NCBI RefSeq assembly: GCF_004745865.1
Contig: NZ_SRKZ01000001.1
Location: 1,302,001 to 1,366,000 of the forward strand
Direction: 5' to 3'
DNA from: Hymenobacter wooponensis
GTDB lineage: Bacteria; Bacteroidota; Bacteroidia; Cytophagales; Hymenobacteraceae
Length of the DNA: 64,000 bases
The notes under the pieces were generated by a model. The model was not told the origin of the DNA and did no database searches. It saw nothing but the letters and a program-made list of their open reading frames with translations. Below, in pieces: positions 33,994 to 44,600 of the stretch. Within the stretch, counting starts at the first letter, position 1; each line of letters starts with the position of its first letter. The translations under genes and the position numbers were made by a program.

Positions 33994-34719
33994 ATGAACA
34001 TTGGAATCATTGGGGCTGGCCACATCGGCAGCGCCCTGGCCGTGCGCCTCACCAGCCTAGGCCACTCGGTGTACATTGCCAACTCCCGCGGCCCCGAAAC
34101 ACTGACGGACTTAGCCCAAAAAACGGGCGCTACTCCCGTAACAGCCCAGGAAGCGGCTCGCCGCGGTAGCGACATCATTGTGGTAACCATACCACTGAAG
34201 AAAATCCCCGACCTGCCCAAAGACCTGTTCGCGGATGTACCCGCCAGCGTGCCGGTAATTGACACCAGCAACTACTACCCCTTGCTGCGCGATGGCCAGA
34301 TACCGGAGCTGGAAACCGGCGACCTAACCGAAAGCGAATGGGTGCAGCAGCATCTAGGCCGCTCAGTACTGAAGGTGTTTAACAACATCTTCGCCGCCAA
34401 CCTCGAGAACAACGGCCAACCCGCTGGCACACCCGGCCGCATTGCACTGACAGTAGCCGGCGACGATGCCGCTGCCAAGCAGAAAGCAATGGCTCTGGTG
34501 GAGGAGTTAGGCTTCGACGCCATAGATGGTGGTAGCCTGCACGAGTCGTGGCGGCAGCAGCCCGGCTCGCCCCTGTACTGCACCGACTTACCTGCCGCCG
34601 AAGTGCAGCAGCATTTGGCTAGCCTCGGCACCACGCGCACACCCGAGCAGCACGCTCAATTCACGGCCAACCAAGCCGCATCAGAAAAACAACTAGAGGC
34701 GCAAGGCGTCAAGCTGTAA
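33994..34719 (+). CDS. NADPH-dependent F420 reductase-like / NAD(P)-binding oxidoreductase
   Basis: 241 residues. The N-terminal Rossmann motif is GIIGAGHIGSALAVRL with ANSRGPETL after strand 2 (NADP-type Ser-Arg). The middle VIDTSNYYPLLRDG and KVFNNIFAANLE motifs fit the F420-NADP reductase/NAD-binding-2 family (PF03807). Bacteroidota do not make F420, so this is probably an NADP-dependent oxidoreductase of another substrate. Residues ~195-241 are a helical tail. It is a single gene followed by a terminator-like palindrome. Confidence 0.88.
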   Translation: MNIGIIGAGHIGSALAVRLTSLGHSVYIANSRGPETLTDLAQKTGATPVTAQEAARRGSDIIVVTIPLKKIPDLPKDLFADVPASVPVIDTSNYYPLLRDGQIPELETGDLTESEWVQQHLGRSVLKVFNNIFAANLENNGQPAGTPGRIALTVAGDDAAAKQKAMALVEELGFDAIDGGSLHESWRQQPGSPLYCTDLPAAEVQQHLASLGTTRTPEQHAQFTANQAASEKQLEAQGVKL

Positions 34720-35027
34720 GGACTAACTCCATGTAGGCTGTCCAATTGCTAGACAATTCCTTCAAGCCCCACCGAACTAGCTCCGTTAATTGTAGGAGCC
34801 CGTTCGGTGGGGCTTGTTTGGTAAAGAGACGTTACTGAATGACGGGGCCGTTTCCAGCAATGATTCTTACCCAACTCGCTATTCCTTTACGATCTGACAG
34901 GCCGAGCTTAATTGAGGAGTGGTGCTGATTCTGCTGAACATCGTTTTCGCCGGGCTGTCGGTTGAGTCGGCAAGTGGCCTAGAAGAGCCACCTGACCTAT
35001 ATTGTTACTTTCACTCTACAGTGAAGT
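34720..35027. other. Intergenic region before the unknown trio
   Basis: 308 bases. Holds the palindrome at 34763-34816. A small hairpin TTCACT-CTAC-AGTGAA lies just before the ATG at 35028. No other gene or repeat seen. Confidence 0.5.
34763..34816. terminator. Palindrome after the oxidoreductase
   Basis: Perfect 15-base arms CAAGCCCCACCGAAC and GTTCGGTGGGGCTTG with a 24-base spacer that can itself pair (CTCC/GGAG). Followed by TTTGG only, so a weak terminator. Confidence 0.65.
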
Positions 35028-35264
35028 ATGAACCCAAGAATTATCAGTATCGTTAAACTATTGACAGCAATCACTATTTGCGAACAATTAGGTAGCTTTG
35101 TTTTGATGAAAAACCCCAATTCCACCTCTGCTAGCACACCTAAGCCAATTGCCCAGCTTGCTGCTAAAGCACAGGCTCCGGTGCAGCCGGTAGCGGCGTT
35201 CCGGCCGGTGCAGCCGGAGGACTTGACTGCCAAGCGCCGTAAAGCATACCCCTATCTATTTTGA
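35028..35264 (+). CDS. Hypothetical protein, 78 residues, first of a coupled trio
   Basis: N-terminal hydrophobic stretch (IISIVKLLTAITICEQLG) followed by a Pro/Ala/Gln-rich segment (TPKPIAQLAAKAQAPVQPVAAF) and a basic end (AKRRKAYPYLF). The stop overlaps the next start as TTGA, so the two genes are read together. No family recognised. It may be an anchored or secreted short peptide. Existence depends on the coupling and on composition. Confidence 0.5.
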   Translation: MNPRIISIVKLLTAITICEQLGSFVLMKNPNSTSASTPKPIAQLAAKAQAPVQPVAAFRPVQPEDLTAKRRKAYPYLF

Positions 35265-35872
35265 TTCCTGCTGATTTTCCGGGTAACGCCTACCCGTTCC
35301 GCTTTATTCGTGAAGAGCCGCCCTACTCCCCGGGCGGCTTTTTGCTTGAGCGGTTTATCTGTCCGTTCAAAACGATGAAGGGGCGTCACTACCTTATTCA
35401 GGTTGAGCAATACCAGCACCATATCTACGTGCTCAAGTTTTATCTCAAAGAGCATCGCTATCAGCAAGACCCGGAACCCAGGTATTATTATCAAACCAAC
35501 GACGGACCCGCCGAAGCTATTCGTATCCTCAATACTTGCCTGTCGGTGATGCTGTACCTCCTCAAGCGCGACCCGCTAGCTTCCGGAGGCTTTATTGGCA
35601 CCCTCAAACCAGAAGAAGGAGAAAACACTGTCAACGGCCAACGTTTCCGCATCTACTCCCAGTTGGCCCGCGACTTTTTCCCGCCCGAACGGTGGGACCA
35701 CCAACACAGCCCTGAAACCAATGCGTATCTTTTGCTCAACAAAGCCTCGCTAGGCCACTACCCCGACTTGCTCCAGCAAGCCCAGCAGATGTTTCAGGCG
35801 CTCTACCCGGACTTCTCGAATGCCCTTAGCGACACATTGCGACCTGTGGTTTCGCAGATTCGGATTGGGTAG
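35261..35872 (+). CDS. Hypothetical protein, 203 residues, second of the trio
   Basis: Starts TTG 35261 within the TTGA overlap; there is no better ATG in the first 40 codons. Predicted soluble, with many aromatic residues (YLIQVEQYQHHIYVLKFYLKEHRY) and a helical C-terminal half (LGHYPDLLQQAQQMFQALYP). No family recognised, and no signal peptide. The next frame begins within the stop, GTG 35872 overlapping TAG, so it could be coupled also. Confidence 0.65.
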   Translation: MIPADFPGNAYPFRFIREEPPYSPGGFLLERFICPFKTMKGRHYLIQVEQYQHHIYVLKFYLKEHRYQQDPEPRYYYQTNDGPAEAIRILNTCLSVMLYLLKRDPLASGGFIGTLKPEEGENTVNGQRFRIYSQLARDFFPPERWDHQHSPETNAYLLLNKASLGHYPDLLQQAQQMFQALYPDFSNALSDTLRPVVSQIRIG

Positions 35873-35922
35873 TGTCGACTTCTTGCACAGCACTTTTTGC
35901 GATTTCTTTATCCAGACTAGCA

Positions 35923-36282
35923 GTGATAAAATATCAGGTTCTACTTATAGTCACAGCTCTCTTTTTAACAGCTTGCTCATCCCAAGAGTGCACTGGAGAA
36001 ATTGACGCTTTGGTGCTATATGAGAAACAGGAGACTGTATTCAGCAGTAATCTGGTTTATGTTGATATAAAAAATAGAAGCGGTATTGGTGTTAGAAAGA
36101 CGCTATATAATAATGGCAAATTGATAGGCACATTCAATAATGTTGTCATCATTTATGACTTTAAAAACAGATATAAGGGGCGCAAATGGATTTGTTTTAA
36201 CAGTGAATACTTAACTAGATTTGCTACATGTGGCGCGGACCTAAATCCTGAGCGTATACCCGAGCTTCAACTATATTTCTAA
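35923..36282 (+). CDS. Small lipoprotein, 119 residues, third of the trio
   Basis: Start chosen at GTG 35923 because it opens the lipoprotein signal directly: IKYQVLLIVTALFLTAC, lipobox LTAC, Cys at 18. An earlier GTG at 35872 would add 17 residues. The mature part has four more Cys (QECTG, WICFN, FATCGAD). It is strongly A+T-rich compared with the genes on both sides, which suggests recent transfer or weak constraint. It would be anchored to the outer or inner membrane. No family recognised. Confidence 0.6.
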   Translation: MIKYQVLLIVTALFLTACSSQECTGEIDALVLYEKQETVFSSNLVYVDIKNRSGIGVRKTLYNNGKLIGTFNNVVIIYDFKNRYKGRKWICFNSEYLTRFATCGADLNPERIPELQLYF

Positions 36283-36421
36283 GAATGACTTTTTGTCATA
36301 ATAACATAAACCATCCTTAATACAGTCCGACAAAACGTCAGCAAAAACTCTTCTGCACCCCGTTTGCTAAGCATCACGTAGAACTTCCTAACCCGAAGCA
36401 CCTACCTAGATCTTAGCAACC

Positions 36422-39037
36422 ATGAACTTCAATAATTATACGATTAAGGCACAGGAGGCCGTGCAGAAGGCCACTGAAATTGCCGGGGGCAACCAGCAGC
36501 AGGCCATTGAAACCGGCCACTTGCTGAAGGGCCTCTTCCAGAGCGACGAGAACGTGCTGTCGTTTCTGGCCAAGAAGCTGGGTGTGAACCTGAATATCCT
36601 CACGCCCCGCCTCGATGCCATTGTAACGGGCTACCCTAAAGTAAGCGGGGGCTCGCCCTACCTCTCCAATGAAGCTGCCGCGGCTCTGCAGCGCGCTACC
36701 GGCTTCCTGAAGGAGTTTGACGATGAATATGTGTCGGTGGAGCACCTGCTGCTGGGGCTGCTGGGCGGTAAAGACGCCGTGGCTACCCTAATGAAGGACG
36801 CCGGCTTCAACGAGAAAGACCTGAAAGCGGCCATTAAGGAGCTGCGCGGGGGCCGCAAGGTGACCTCGCAGACCGCCGAAGACCAGTACCAGAGCCTCAA
36901 CCGCTACGCCCGCAACCTCAATGAGCAGGTGCGCACCGGCAAGATGGACCCGGTTATCGGCCGCGACGAGGAAATCCGCCGCGTGCTCCAGATTCTGAGC
37001 CGCCGTACCAAGAACAACCCCGTGCTGCTCGGTGAGCCCGGCGTAGGTAAGACCGCCATTGTAGAGGGCCTGGCCCAGCGCATTGTGGCCGGCGACGTGC
37101 CCGAGAACCTCAAGGACAAAATCATCATGTCTCTTGACATGGGCCTGCTCATTGCGGGTGCCAAATATAAGGGCGAGTTTGAGGAGCGCCTCAAGTCCGT
37201 TATCAAAGAAGTAACCGACTCCGAAGGCCAGATCATTCTGTTCATCGACGAGATGCACACCCTGATTGGGGCCGGCGGGGGTGGCGAAGGCGCCATGGAC
37301 GCTGCCAACCTGCTCAAGCCCGCCCTGGCCCGCGGTGAGCTGCACTCCATTGGGGCTACCACGCTCAAAGAGTACCAGAAATACATTGAGAAAGACAAGG
37401 CCCTGGAGCGCCGTTTCCAGGCCGTAATGGTGGATGAGCCGAGCACGGAAGATGCCATCAGCATCATGCGCGGCATTAAGGAGAAGTACGAGCTGCACCA
37501 CGGCGTGCGAATCACGGACGACGCCGTAATTGCTGCCGTAGAGCTAAGCTCGCGCTACATCACCGACCGGTTCCTGCCCGACAAGGCCATCGACCTAATG
37601 GACGAGGCCGCCGCCAAGCTGCGCATTGAGCTGAACTCCATGCCTGTGGAGCTCGATGAGGTGCAGCGCCGCATTATGCAGCTGGAAATTGAGCGCGAAG
37701 CTATCCGCCGGGAGGAAAACCACGACCGTGAAACCGTGCTCAGCAAAGAACTGAGTGAGCTGACTGCCAAGCGTGATACGCTGAAGGCCCAGTGGGAAAA
37801 CGAGAAAGGCGTTCTTACGGGCATTCAGGAGCAGAAGGAAGCCATTGAGCGCTACAAAGTAGAAGCCGAGCAGGCCGAGCGCCAGGGTGACTACGGCCGC
37901 GTAGCTGAGTTGCGCTACGGCAAAATTCAGGAAGCCGAAGCGCAGCTGAAACAGCTCCAGGACGAAGCCACCGCGAACAAAGATGGTGGCCACATGCTGC
38001 AAGAGGTAGTAACCTCCGAGGACATTGCCGAGGTAGTAGCCAAGTGGACCGGTATTCCGGTAAGCAAGATGCTGCAGTCGGACCGCGAGAAGCTGCTGAA
38101 CCTTGAAGGCGAGCTGGGCAAGCGCGTAGCCGGCCAGAGCGAAGCCATTGAAGCCATCTCCGATGCCGTGCGCCGCTCGCGGGCAGGCCTACAGGATCCT
38201 AAGCGGCCTATTGGCTCGTTCATCTTCCTGGGCACTACCGGCGTGGGTAAAACCGAGCTGGCTAAGGCCTTGGCGGAGTACCTGTTCAACGATGAAAACG
38301 CCATGGTGCGCATCGATATGAGCGAGTACCAGGAGCGCCACGCCGTGTCGCGGTTAATTGGGGCACCTCCCGGATACGTGGGTTACGACGAAGGTGGGCA
38401 GCTGACCGAGGCCGTGCGCCGCAAGCCGTACTCGGTGATTCTGCTCGACGAAATTGAGAAGGCCCACCCCGACGTGTTCAACATTCTGCTGCAGGTACTC
38501 GATGATGGCCGCCTCACCGACAACAAAGGCCGGGTGGCGAACTTCAAGAACACCATCATCATCATGACCTCAAACACAGGTGCCGATATCATTCAGAAGA
38601 ACTTCAAAGAGCTGAATGAGTACAACCACGAGGAAGTGGTAGACCGCACCCGCGAGGAAGTAGTGGAGCGCCTGAAGCAGCACATGCGCCCCGAGTTCCT
38701 GAACCGCATCGATGAGATTGTGATGTTCCAGCCGTTGAAGCGCCGTGAGATCCGCAAGATCGTTGATATCCAGTTCAAGCAAATTCAGCAGCGCCTGGAA
38801 GAAGCCGGCATCCGTCTGGAAGCCACCGACGAGGTACTCGACTACTTAGGCGAGCAGGGCTTCGACCCGCAGTTTGGCGCTAGGCCACTCAAGCGCGTAC
38901 TTCAGCGCCTAGTGCTCAACGAGCTGTCGAAGGACATTCTCGCGGGCCGCGTAAGCAAGGACGCGGTAGTGGAAGCTGTGCTTGAAGACGGCCAGATCCG
39001 CTTCGTAAATGTGGACGTGGAAATTCCCGGCATGTAA
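36422..39037 (+). CDS. clpB: ATP-dependent disaggregase ClpB
   Basis: 871 residues, standard for ClpB. N-domain at ~1-150, AAA-1 with Walker [10 protein letters not shown] (~202-210) and Walker [15 protein letters not shown], the long coiled-coil M-domain (~410-530), AAA-2 with [10 protein letters not shown] (~602) and [13 protein letters not shown], then the C-terminal domain. It pairs with DnaK/DnaJ to dissolve protein aggregates in the cytosol. It has no ClpP-binding IGL loop motif that I can see, as expected for ClpB. A terminator follows directly. It is a single gene; the 139-base leader holds no recognised heat-shock element. Confidence 0.98.
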   Translation: MNFNNYTIKAQEAVQKATEIAGGNQQQAIETGHLLKGLFQSDENVLSFLAKKLGVNLNILTPRLDAIVTGYPKVSGGSPYLSNEAAAALQRATGFLKEFDDEYVSVEHLLLGLLGGKDAVATLMKDAGFNEKDLKAAIKELRGGRKVTSQTAEDQYQSLNRYARNLNEQVRTGKMDPVIGRDEEIRRVLQILSRRTKNNPVLLGEPGVGKTAIVEGLAQRIVAGDVPENLKDKIIMSLDMGLLIAGAKYKGEFEERLKSVIKEVTDSEGQIILFIDEMHTLIGAGGGGEGAMDAANLLKPALARGELHSIGATTLKEYQKYIEKDKALERRFQAVMVDEPSTEDAISIMRGIKEKYELHHGVRITDDAVIAAVELSSRYITDRFLPDKAIDLMDEAAAKLRIELNSMPVELDEVQRRIMQLEIEREAIRREENHDRETVLSKELSELTAKRDTLKAQWENEKGVLTGIQEQKEAIERYKVEAEQAERQGDYGRVAELRYGKIQEAEAQLKQLQDEATANKDGGHMLQEVVTSEDIAEVVAKWTGIPVSKMLQSDREKLLNLEGELGKRVAGQSEAIEAISDAVRRSRAGLQDPKRPIGSFIFLGTTGVGKTELAKALAEYLFNDENAMVRIDMSEYQERHAVSRLIGAPPGYVGYDEGGQLTEAVRRKPYSVILLDEIEKAHPDVFNILLQVLDDGRLTDNKGRVANFKNTIIIMTSNTGADIIQKNFKELNEYNHEEVVDRTREEVVERLKQHMRPEFLNRIDEIVMFQPLKRREIRKIVDIQFKQIQQRLEEAGIRLEATDEVLDYLGEQGFDPQFGARPLKRVLQRLVLNELSKDILAGRVSKDAVVEAVLEDGQIRFVNVDVEIPGM

Positions 39038-39056
39038 GAGCATGTTGTATAGATAG

Positions 39057-39092
39057 AAAGCCCCGTTGGCTGATTGCCAACGGGGCTTTTTG
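39057..39092 (+). terminator. Terminator of clpB
   Basis: AAAGCCCCGTTGGC and GCCAACGGGGCTTT pair around TGATT and are followed by TT. It may also serve the convergent small gene that ends at 39108. Confidence 0.92.
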
Positions 39093-39107
39093 CATTATGT
39101 GAGCTGG

Positions 39108-39569
39108 CTATTTTGCTAGTCGTCGCAGCCGGTGGTGTAGTTGTCGTTGCACGTGTTTCGGCAGCGCTTTTCGTTGCTCAATTAAGGCTACTGCTTCTCG
39201 TTCGTGTGCTTCTGTATGCTGGCTCCAGGTATCCACTCCAAAAATGGCCAGACCAATCCCGGCCAGCCCACTCACCATGGCTACTGTTGCAAACGTGGTT
39301 TCTCGTTCGTCCGGCCTGGAAGGGCTCATGATACTGCCGCCCAAAGGTACCTGTGCGCCCGAATACACCGCCGTACCCAGCGTAGCACCTGCTAGGCCAG
39401 TCATCACTTTACCGGTGCGCCGCTTGGTTTGGTATAAGCTATGTAATGCCTGCAGGGTGTCTGCCCGTGTAAGAGCCCGGTTCGCAATTGGAGCCACTGG
39501 CACTTGTGCTGTCACTTCAACTGAAAGGGTCAGGAGGCTCAACAGGCCTAGCACTACTTTTACTCTCAT
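39108..39569 (-). CDS. Exported small two-span protein, paralogue 1 of 4
   Basis: 153 residues from ATG 39569 (MRVKVVLGLLSLL). A signal peptide leads to TAQ-VPV. Then comes the family block DTLQALHSLYQTKRRTG, a Gly-rich hydrophobic span (MTGLAGATLGTAVYSGA), a polar loop (MSPSRPDERETT), a second span (FATVAMVSGLAGIGLAIFG) and a tail EREAVALIEQRKALPKHVQRQL. The same order occurs in the next three genes (39779, 40318, 40897). No family name is known to me. It would be located in the envelope. Confidence 0.75.
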   Translation of the reverse strand: MRVKVVLGLLSLLTLSVEVTAQVPVAPIANRALTRADTLQALHSLYQTKRRTGKVMTGLAGATLGTAVYSGAQVPLGGSIMSPSRPDERETTFATVAMVSGLAGIGLAIFGVDTWSQHTEAHEREAVALIEQRKALPKHVQRQLHHRLRRLAK

Positions 39570-39778
39570 CGGTTTGGTATAAATCACTTACTTGTTTTTA
39601 TCAATGCACTACTACTATGGGTATTGCTCACTATTGCCTTTGTAACTGCTAGCCTCCTGCTCAGCTGTTTCAACTGGAACGGGAAGCCGTTATACTATTA
39701 GCGCCTCTGGATAATCTTGCGCAGATGCAGTATTCCGTCGGCACTGCACTAATGGGGTATTTTTGTCTATTTCATATG

Positions 39779-40213
39779 TTATTTATCTCTGGTTACGAAG
39801 GGGAACCAGAGGGCTACATCTGGCGGCAGAGGTTGCCCTTGTTCTAAGTCGGCTAGCACCTGCCGTTCGCGCTTACAGCTGAAGCGCACCATACCCATGG
39901 TGCCGAAGACCATGGCATTCGTTCCTAGGCATAAGTCTACGCCGGTGCCCCAATCATCCTTACGGTTTGCAATATAGGTGGTAGCACTAGCCACCATAAC
40001 ACCCCCGCTAACTGCTCCTACTGTGCTATACAGGCGGCCCCATTTGAAGAGTTTGTGAACAGCTTGCCGCACACTATCTGGCAAGGGCACTCTGGCCACT
40101 GTAGCGTGCAGAGAATCGGTGAGGTACCCCCCGGTTGCAGGCAGTGTTTTTTGGGAGAAGCCAGAGCTGATAAGCGCCAGCAGGAAGACAATAAGCAGAA
40201 GTAATTTTTTCAT
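39779..40213 (-). CDS. Exported small two-span protein, paralogue 2 of 4
   Basis: 144 residues from ATG 40213 (MKKLLLLIVFLLALISSGFSQ, signal peptide). The block DSVRQAVHKLFKWGRLYS matches the D[TS]xxAxxxL[FY] motif of the others. Two hydrophobic stretches follow (VGAVSGGVMVASATTYIA and GTNAMVFGTMGMVRF), then KRERQVLADLEQGQPLPPDV, corresponding to the GxPLP tail motif. 104 bases downstream of paralogue 3, 209 bases upstream of paralogue 1. Function unknown. Confidence 0.75.
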   Translation of the reverse strand: MKKLLLLIVFLLALISSGFSQKTLPATGGYLTDSLHATVARVPLPDSVRQAVHKLFKWGRLYSTVGAVSGGVMVASATTYIANRKDDWGTGVDLCLGTNAMVFGTMGMVRFSCKRERQVLADLEQGQPLPPDVALWFPFVTRDK

Positions 40214-40317
40214 ACTAATCAAAGCCAAGTAGATAGACAACTAACTGACTCTAATATAGATGACACTGACTGCTACTTCATGCGTAAGACCACGTTTTTA
40301 ATTCTCAGCCAACTGGC

Positions 40318-40878
40318 CTAGCGCGGGGTGCGCTGGGTCTGCAGTTGCTCCCACTCCATTTGTTGGCGCAATGCCTCCCGGATGTAAGCGGCCTCAGTAA
40401 AGTGGGCAGCATTTAGCCGGCGCCGGTACTTGGCCGGAACGGGCGTACCGGCAGCGTAGGCCAGGTCTACGGCGCGCAGATGGGCTTTATTCAGCATGGT
40501 GGCATGCATAATGAAGCCTACCACCGTCCCCCCAAGGATGGCCGTTCCGAGGGGCGGCGAAATAGCTTTTTCGGCCACGGTGGTTTGTCCGTAGCTATCA
40601 GTAGAAGAAACAGGCAGGGCCAGCGACATACCTACAATGAATGGTATGGTGTAGAACCAGCCCACAGCCCGGCGTTGACGAAACAGTACCAGCAAGGCGC
40701 CAGTAGTATCGCGCTCAGTGCCTTTCGGCTCAAAACGCGGTAAATACCACCCGTTGGCTATCAGCACAGCCCCCGCTTCAGATACTGCTGCCGAAGATGT
40801 GGCCGGTTGTGCAGACTGGGCAAAGAGCGAGGATTCCCACAGTAACAGCCCAAGCAACAGGCCTAGAAATTTACCCAT
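40318..40878 (-). CDS. Exported small two-span protein, paralogue 3 of 4
   Basis: 186 residues, signal peptide 1-21 (LGLLLGLLLWESSLFAQS). Family block DTTGALLVLFRQRRAVGWF, first span FYTIPFIVGMSLALPV, polar loop (SSTDSYGQTTVAEKA), second span GTAILGGTVVGFIMHA, then LRAVDLAYAAGTPVPAKYRRRL. The C-terminal 35 residues are an extra helix (AAYIREALRQQMEWEQLQ). It lies 18 bases after paralogue 4, so those two share a message. No family recognised. Confidence 0.78.
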   Translation of the reverse strand: MGKFLGLLLGLLLWESSLFAQSAQPATSSAAVSEAGAVLIANGWYLPRFEPKGTERDTTGALLVLFRQRRAVGWFYTIPFIVGMSLALPVSSTDSYGQTTVAEKAISPPLGTAILGGTVVGFIMHATMLNKAHLRAVDLAYAAGTPVPAKYRRRLNAAHFTEAAYIREALRQQMEWEQLQTQRTPR

Positions 40879-40896
40879 AGCACCTAGTAGCTTATC

Positions 40897-41391
40897 TTAC
40901 TTGACAGTAGCGGCCTGCACGGGCGTATACTGAATGATGGGCTGGTTGAAGAAGCGCGGTTTGAGCTTGCGGCGCAGATTTTTGGGTAAGGGCTGCCCGG
41001 CGGCGTAGGCTGTTAGCGTCCTCTCGAGCTTTCCATTGCTGTAATGTACCAGCTTGCCTACCCCATACGCGGCCACCGGAAGGCCTAAAAGGAAGGCTAC
41101 CCCCGGGTCGGGGGGCTCTGATCGCACTACCATTCCACTACCTGTTGTCACGGATGAGCCGCTGGAAGTTGCTAGCCGGGCACTTGCTAAAATAGCTGAG
41201 CCAACCCAGACAACTCCCCCACCCTGTCGGCGGCTGTAGAGATTAATGATGGCCTGGGCCGTGTCGTTATGTAGGTACTGCGCCCGCAGGTGTTGCTTGA
41301 ATTTTTCGGAAGGGTGGCTCCCATTGCCCTGCGCTCGTGCGGTTACGGCAAACAGCCCTAGTAGACCAATAAGCAGTAGTGGTTTAGTCAT
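40897..41391 (-). CDS. Exported small two-span protein, paralogue 4 of 4
   Basis: 164 residues, signal peptide 1-20 (LLLIGLLGLFAVTARAQ). Family block DTAQAIINLYSRRQGGG, first span VVWVGSAILASARLA, polar Ser/Thr-rich loop, second span GVAFLLGLPVAAYGVGKL, then GKLERTLTAYAAGQPLPKNLRRKL. It is the first gene of the four-gene series as transcribed. The 279-base gap on its 5' side should hold the promoter. No family recognised. Confidence 0.78.
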   Translation of the reverse strand: MTKPLLLIGLLGLFAVTARAQGNGSHPSEKFKQHLRAQYLHNDTAQAIINLYSRRQGGGVVWVGSAILASARLATSSGSSVTTGSGMVVRSEPPDPGVAFLLGLPVAAYGVGKLVHYSNGKLERTLTAYAAGQPLPKNLRRKLKPRFFNQPIIQYTPVQAATVK

Positions 41392-41604
41392 ATTAAATAT
41401 TATTAGTACTAAGATTAATTAGCCTGTAAGTTAGCAGCAAGTGGCCTACAGTACAATTGCCAGCTTTCGAATATTTCAAGCTTGTTTCAAGCAACTAACC
41501 TATTCATAGGACATCACATTATAGAACAAATAGGCTTTTCGCCCATTGCGTGGCTGACGAGCACTTCTCCCTTACCAGCCGAAACAGTGGTTCGTCAAAT
41601 GCAT

Positions 41605-41640
41605 AAAAAAGAGCCCCTGACGCTGTCGGGGGCTCTTTTC
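41605..41640 (-). terminator. Terminator of the M36 peptidase gene
   Basis: AAAAAAGAGCCCCTGACG and TGTCGGGGGCTCTTTT pair with a short loop. As read from the minus strand it ends in a T run, 31 bases past the stop of the peptidase gene. Confidence 0.85.
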
Positions 41641-41670
41641 AAGAGAATTGATAAGGTTAGGGTATGACCA

Positions 41671-44600
41671 CTAATCTTGCAGCATGATGCGGGTGAAGTT
41701 GTTCTGCTTACCTGAGGTCAGGCGCACGATGTAGACTCCCGAGGCCAGTTTGCCTCTGTTGAACTGGTAGGAGAAGCTTTCCCCAGCGTCGCCGTTGCCT
41801 TCGGCTACCACGGCTACTACCGAGCCCAACAGGTTTACTACTTCGAGGCGGTAGGTGCCGCTCTGAGCCAGCGTGAACGACAGGTTAGCCGCTGAGTTGG
41901 TGGGGTTGGGTGAGGCCGTCAGCTTCATGCTTTCCGCAGCGCTTTCGTCGGCCAGCAGGCCAGAGCTCTTGCCATCTTCGCAAGTGCCTACCATGTCGCC
42001 GTGAGCTAAGTGATCTGCCACACCGTCGGCTCCGATGCAGAGCAGATTACCACCTTTGTGGCACACCTGAACTTTGTCGTTCTTATTGCCGCAGCGTACG
42101 TCAATCACGTTGATTTTGACCGTGGCGGTGCGGGTGCACTTGTCGCTGTTAACGGCCGTTACCGTGAAGGTGTACATGCCAGCCATAGTTGGCTTGAACA
42201 CGGGGTTAGCAACCGTGGTGCTGCTCAGGCCGGTGGTAGCAGGGCCAGCAACGGTCCAGGTGTAGGCGAAGGTTGGGTCACCGCTGGCTTCCAGCGTTAC
42301 CGTTTGGGCACCATAGCCTAGGTAGATAGTGTTAGCAGCGGCACCTTTAAAGCCAGCGGTAGCAGGCGTTACCTTAATAGTAGGCGCCGAGCAAGCGTAC
42401 AGCGGAGGCATATCGAAGGCCTCAACCTGGTCGGTGCGGCTCGTGGTCATGCCCTGCTTGGCGCTAAAGCCTAGGCCACGCTTGGCGAAAGCCCGCCAGA
42501 TTAGTTCCTGGTTGGCACCGCCGTTGTTGAGGCGGTCGGCCAGCAGAATGGCGTCGCGGCCATCTACGAAGCCGGGCTGACAGGGCTGGAGCTTCAAACC
42601 ATCAATTACCAGCTGCATGGCCATGTTGTTGCCACCTTTGCCGTGGTAGAGGTCAGCATCGAAACCGTACTGGTCAATCATGCCCCAGGTCATGTCCCAC
42701 AGCATCGTAGACCATACGAAGCCAATGCCGTGCGGAGCGGCTAGTGTGGTGTTGTTAGTAGCACCGTAGGTGTAGGAGTTCACCTTGAAATCGGTGGTGT
42801 AAGGCGCAGGACGGATACCGTTACCCGTGGTGGGCTGGCCCGAAGCATACGTACCGATGCCGCGCACTTTAGCAGCTACATCGCCGGGCTTCATGGTCAG
42901 CATCAGCCCGAACCAGTCGCTCCAGCCCTCGCCCATTTGCTCGGCGTTGCCCAGGCAGCTGGTGTTCAGGCGGCCGCCGGTCAGGCGGTTAGAAATGCCG
43001 TGGCCATATTCGTGGGCAATGATGCCGTTATCGAAGTCGCCATCCAGTTCTACGCTGCTGTTTTTGAGGGATACTATTACTTCCTGCGAAGCATCCAGCT
43101 GCTGCCGCACTGCCGCACCGCTAACGTCGCTGATCATGACGGCCGGAATAACGATGGCGGGCGTAGCTACCGTAGGTGTGCCACCCATAGCAATGGGGGC
43201 GCCGGGGGCGTTGTTGATTACTACTACGCCAATAGCGCCAGCTTTCTGGGCGTTCTGCACCTTATCGGCAAAGCCACACGTACCGCGGTATACTACGGCG
43301 ATGTTACCGGCAATAGCAGCGGCGTTGGTGAAGGCCGAGCAGCCTTCGGCGCTAACTGCTGCGGTGGTTTGAGCCAGTACCAGTTTGCCGGTTACCGGCT
43401 CCGGCGACAAAGGCTTGCTGAACGTGCCCTGCTGCGCGGGGTAGCTGCCCGCCAGCGTGGAAGGCGACGTAATCCGGAACATATCCTTGTCCGGAATACC
43501 AGCCCACAGATACATCTGCATCTTAGGGGCGCTACCATCGCGGGGGGTTGAGAAGTTGGCGTTGTTGCGGGTAGCCGTGATGTTGCGGCTGTCCTGCGCT
43601 TCGGCTAATACGGGGTCTACGCCCCCCACGGCCCGATCGAAGTTGTCGTACTGGAAGTTGCCGCTAGCCTCGTCAAACCCGTACTGATACCATACATCGT
43701 GCATGATGTTGTTCCAGTAGAACAAGTTGGTAATGGCCGCGTCGCGGTAGGTTACCGGCTGCTTGCTGAAGTCGATGGGGAAGTCAAACTTAAAGTCGGG
43801 CCCACCATCGGTGAAGTAGCTGGTCGTGTAGTTGTTTTTGTTGTCGGGATCTTCGTAGGCGAAGACGTTGTTGCCGCGAGTTTTGGTTGAAACTCCTTCG
43901 GGCGAGTACTGCCAGCCTTTGGGCGAAGCGTCCTTATCGGCAGCGTCTAGGCCTACAAACACGCGGGGGCCATGGTTAGGGCTTTCCGTTACCAGCGGGT
44001 AAATGTTGTAGCCGCTGCCATTGGTGGCCTCAATCATGGCCGTAGCGAAATTGAACGGCTTGGTTTCAGTAGCACGAGGAGCACTAGCGGTTTCGCGCAG
44101 GGGCACGCCACCAGGACCATCATTGTCGAACTCGCAGTGGGTTACCAGGTTATCCTGGTCGAGTACTTCGCCGGTGTTGGCATCCAGCCGGACGTTCCAC
44201 CAGTTCAGAGCGTCCTTCTCATAGATAGACACTTCCCAGGCCAGGCGCAGGCTGCCATCTTCCAGGGGCTGGTACACCAGCTTGGCCGGAATGGGCTCCA
44301 GCGAAATGCCACCCGTTGAGAATACCATCTCATTATCGTTGCCGCTGGCGCGGCGTTGCACATCCAGCGACTGCTTGAGCGAGAGGCCTAGATGGCGCGC
44401 GGCCGTGCGCACCGAGGCGTCGGGCGTAACCTTGGCTTTATTGGTCTTGATCCGCTTAGCTAAGTCCTTCTCGAAGCGGTTGGCCACATTCAGCACCTGG
44501 CCGTCTTTGCTCAGGGTAAGGGTGCTGATGGCGTTGTGAATTTCAATGCCCTGATACATCTGCTGCAAATACAGATGTCTTGCTCCGCTTTTGGAGGTGG

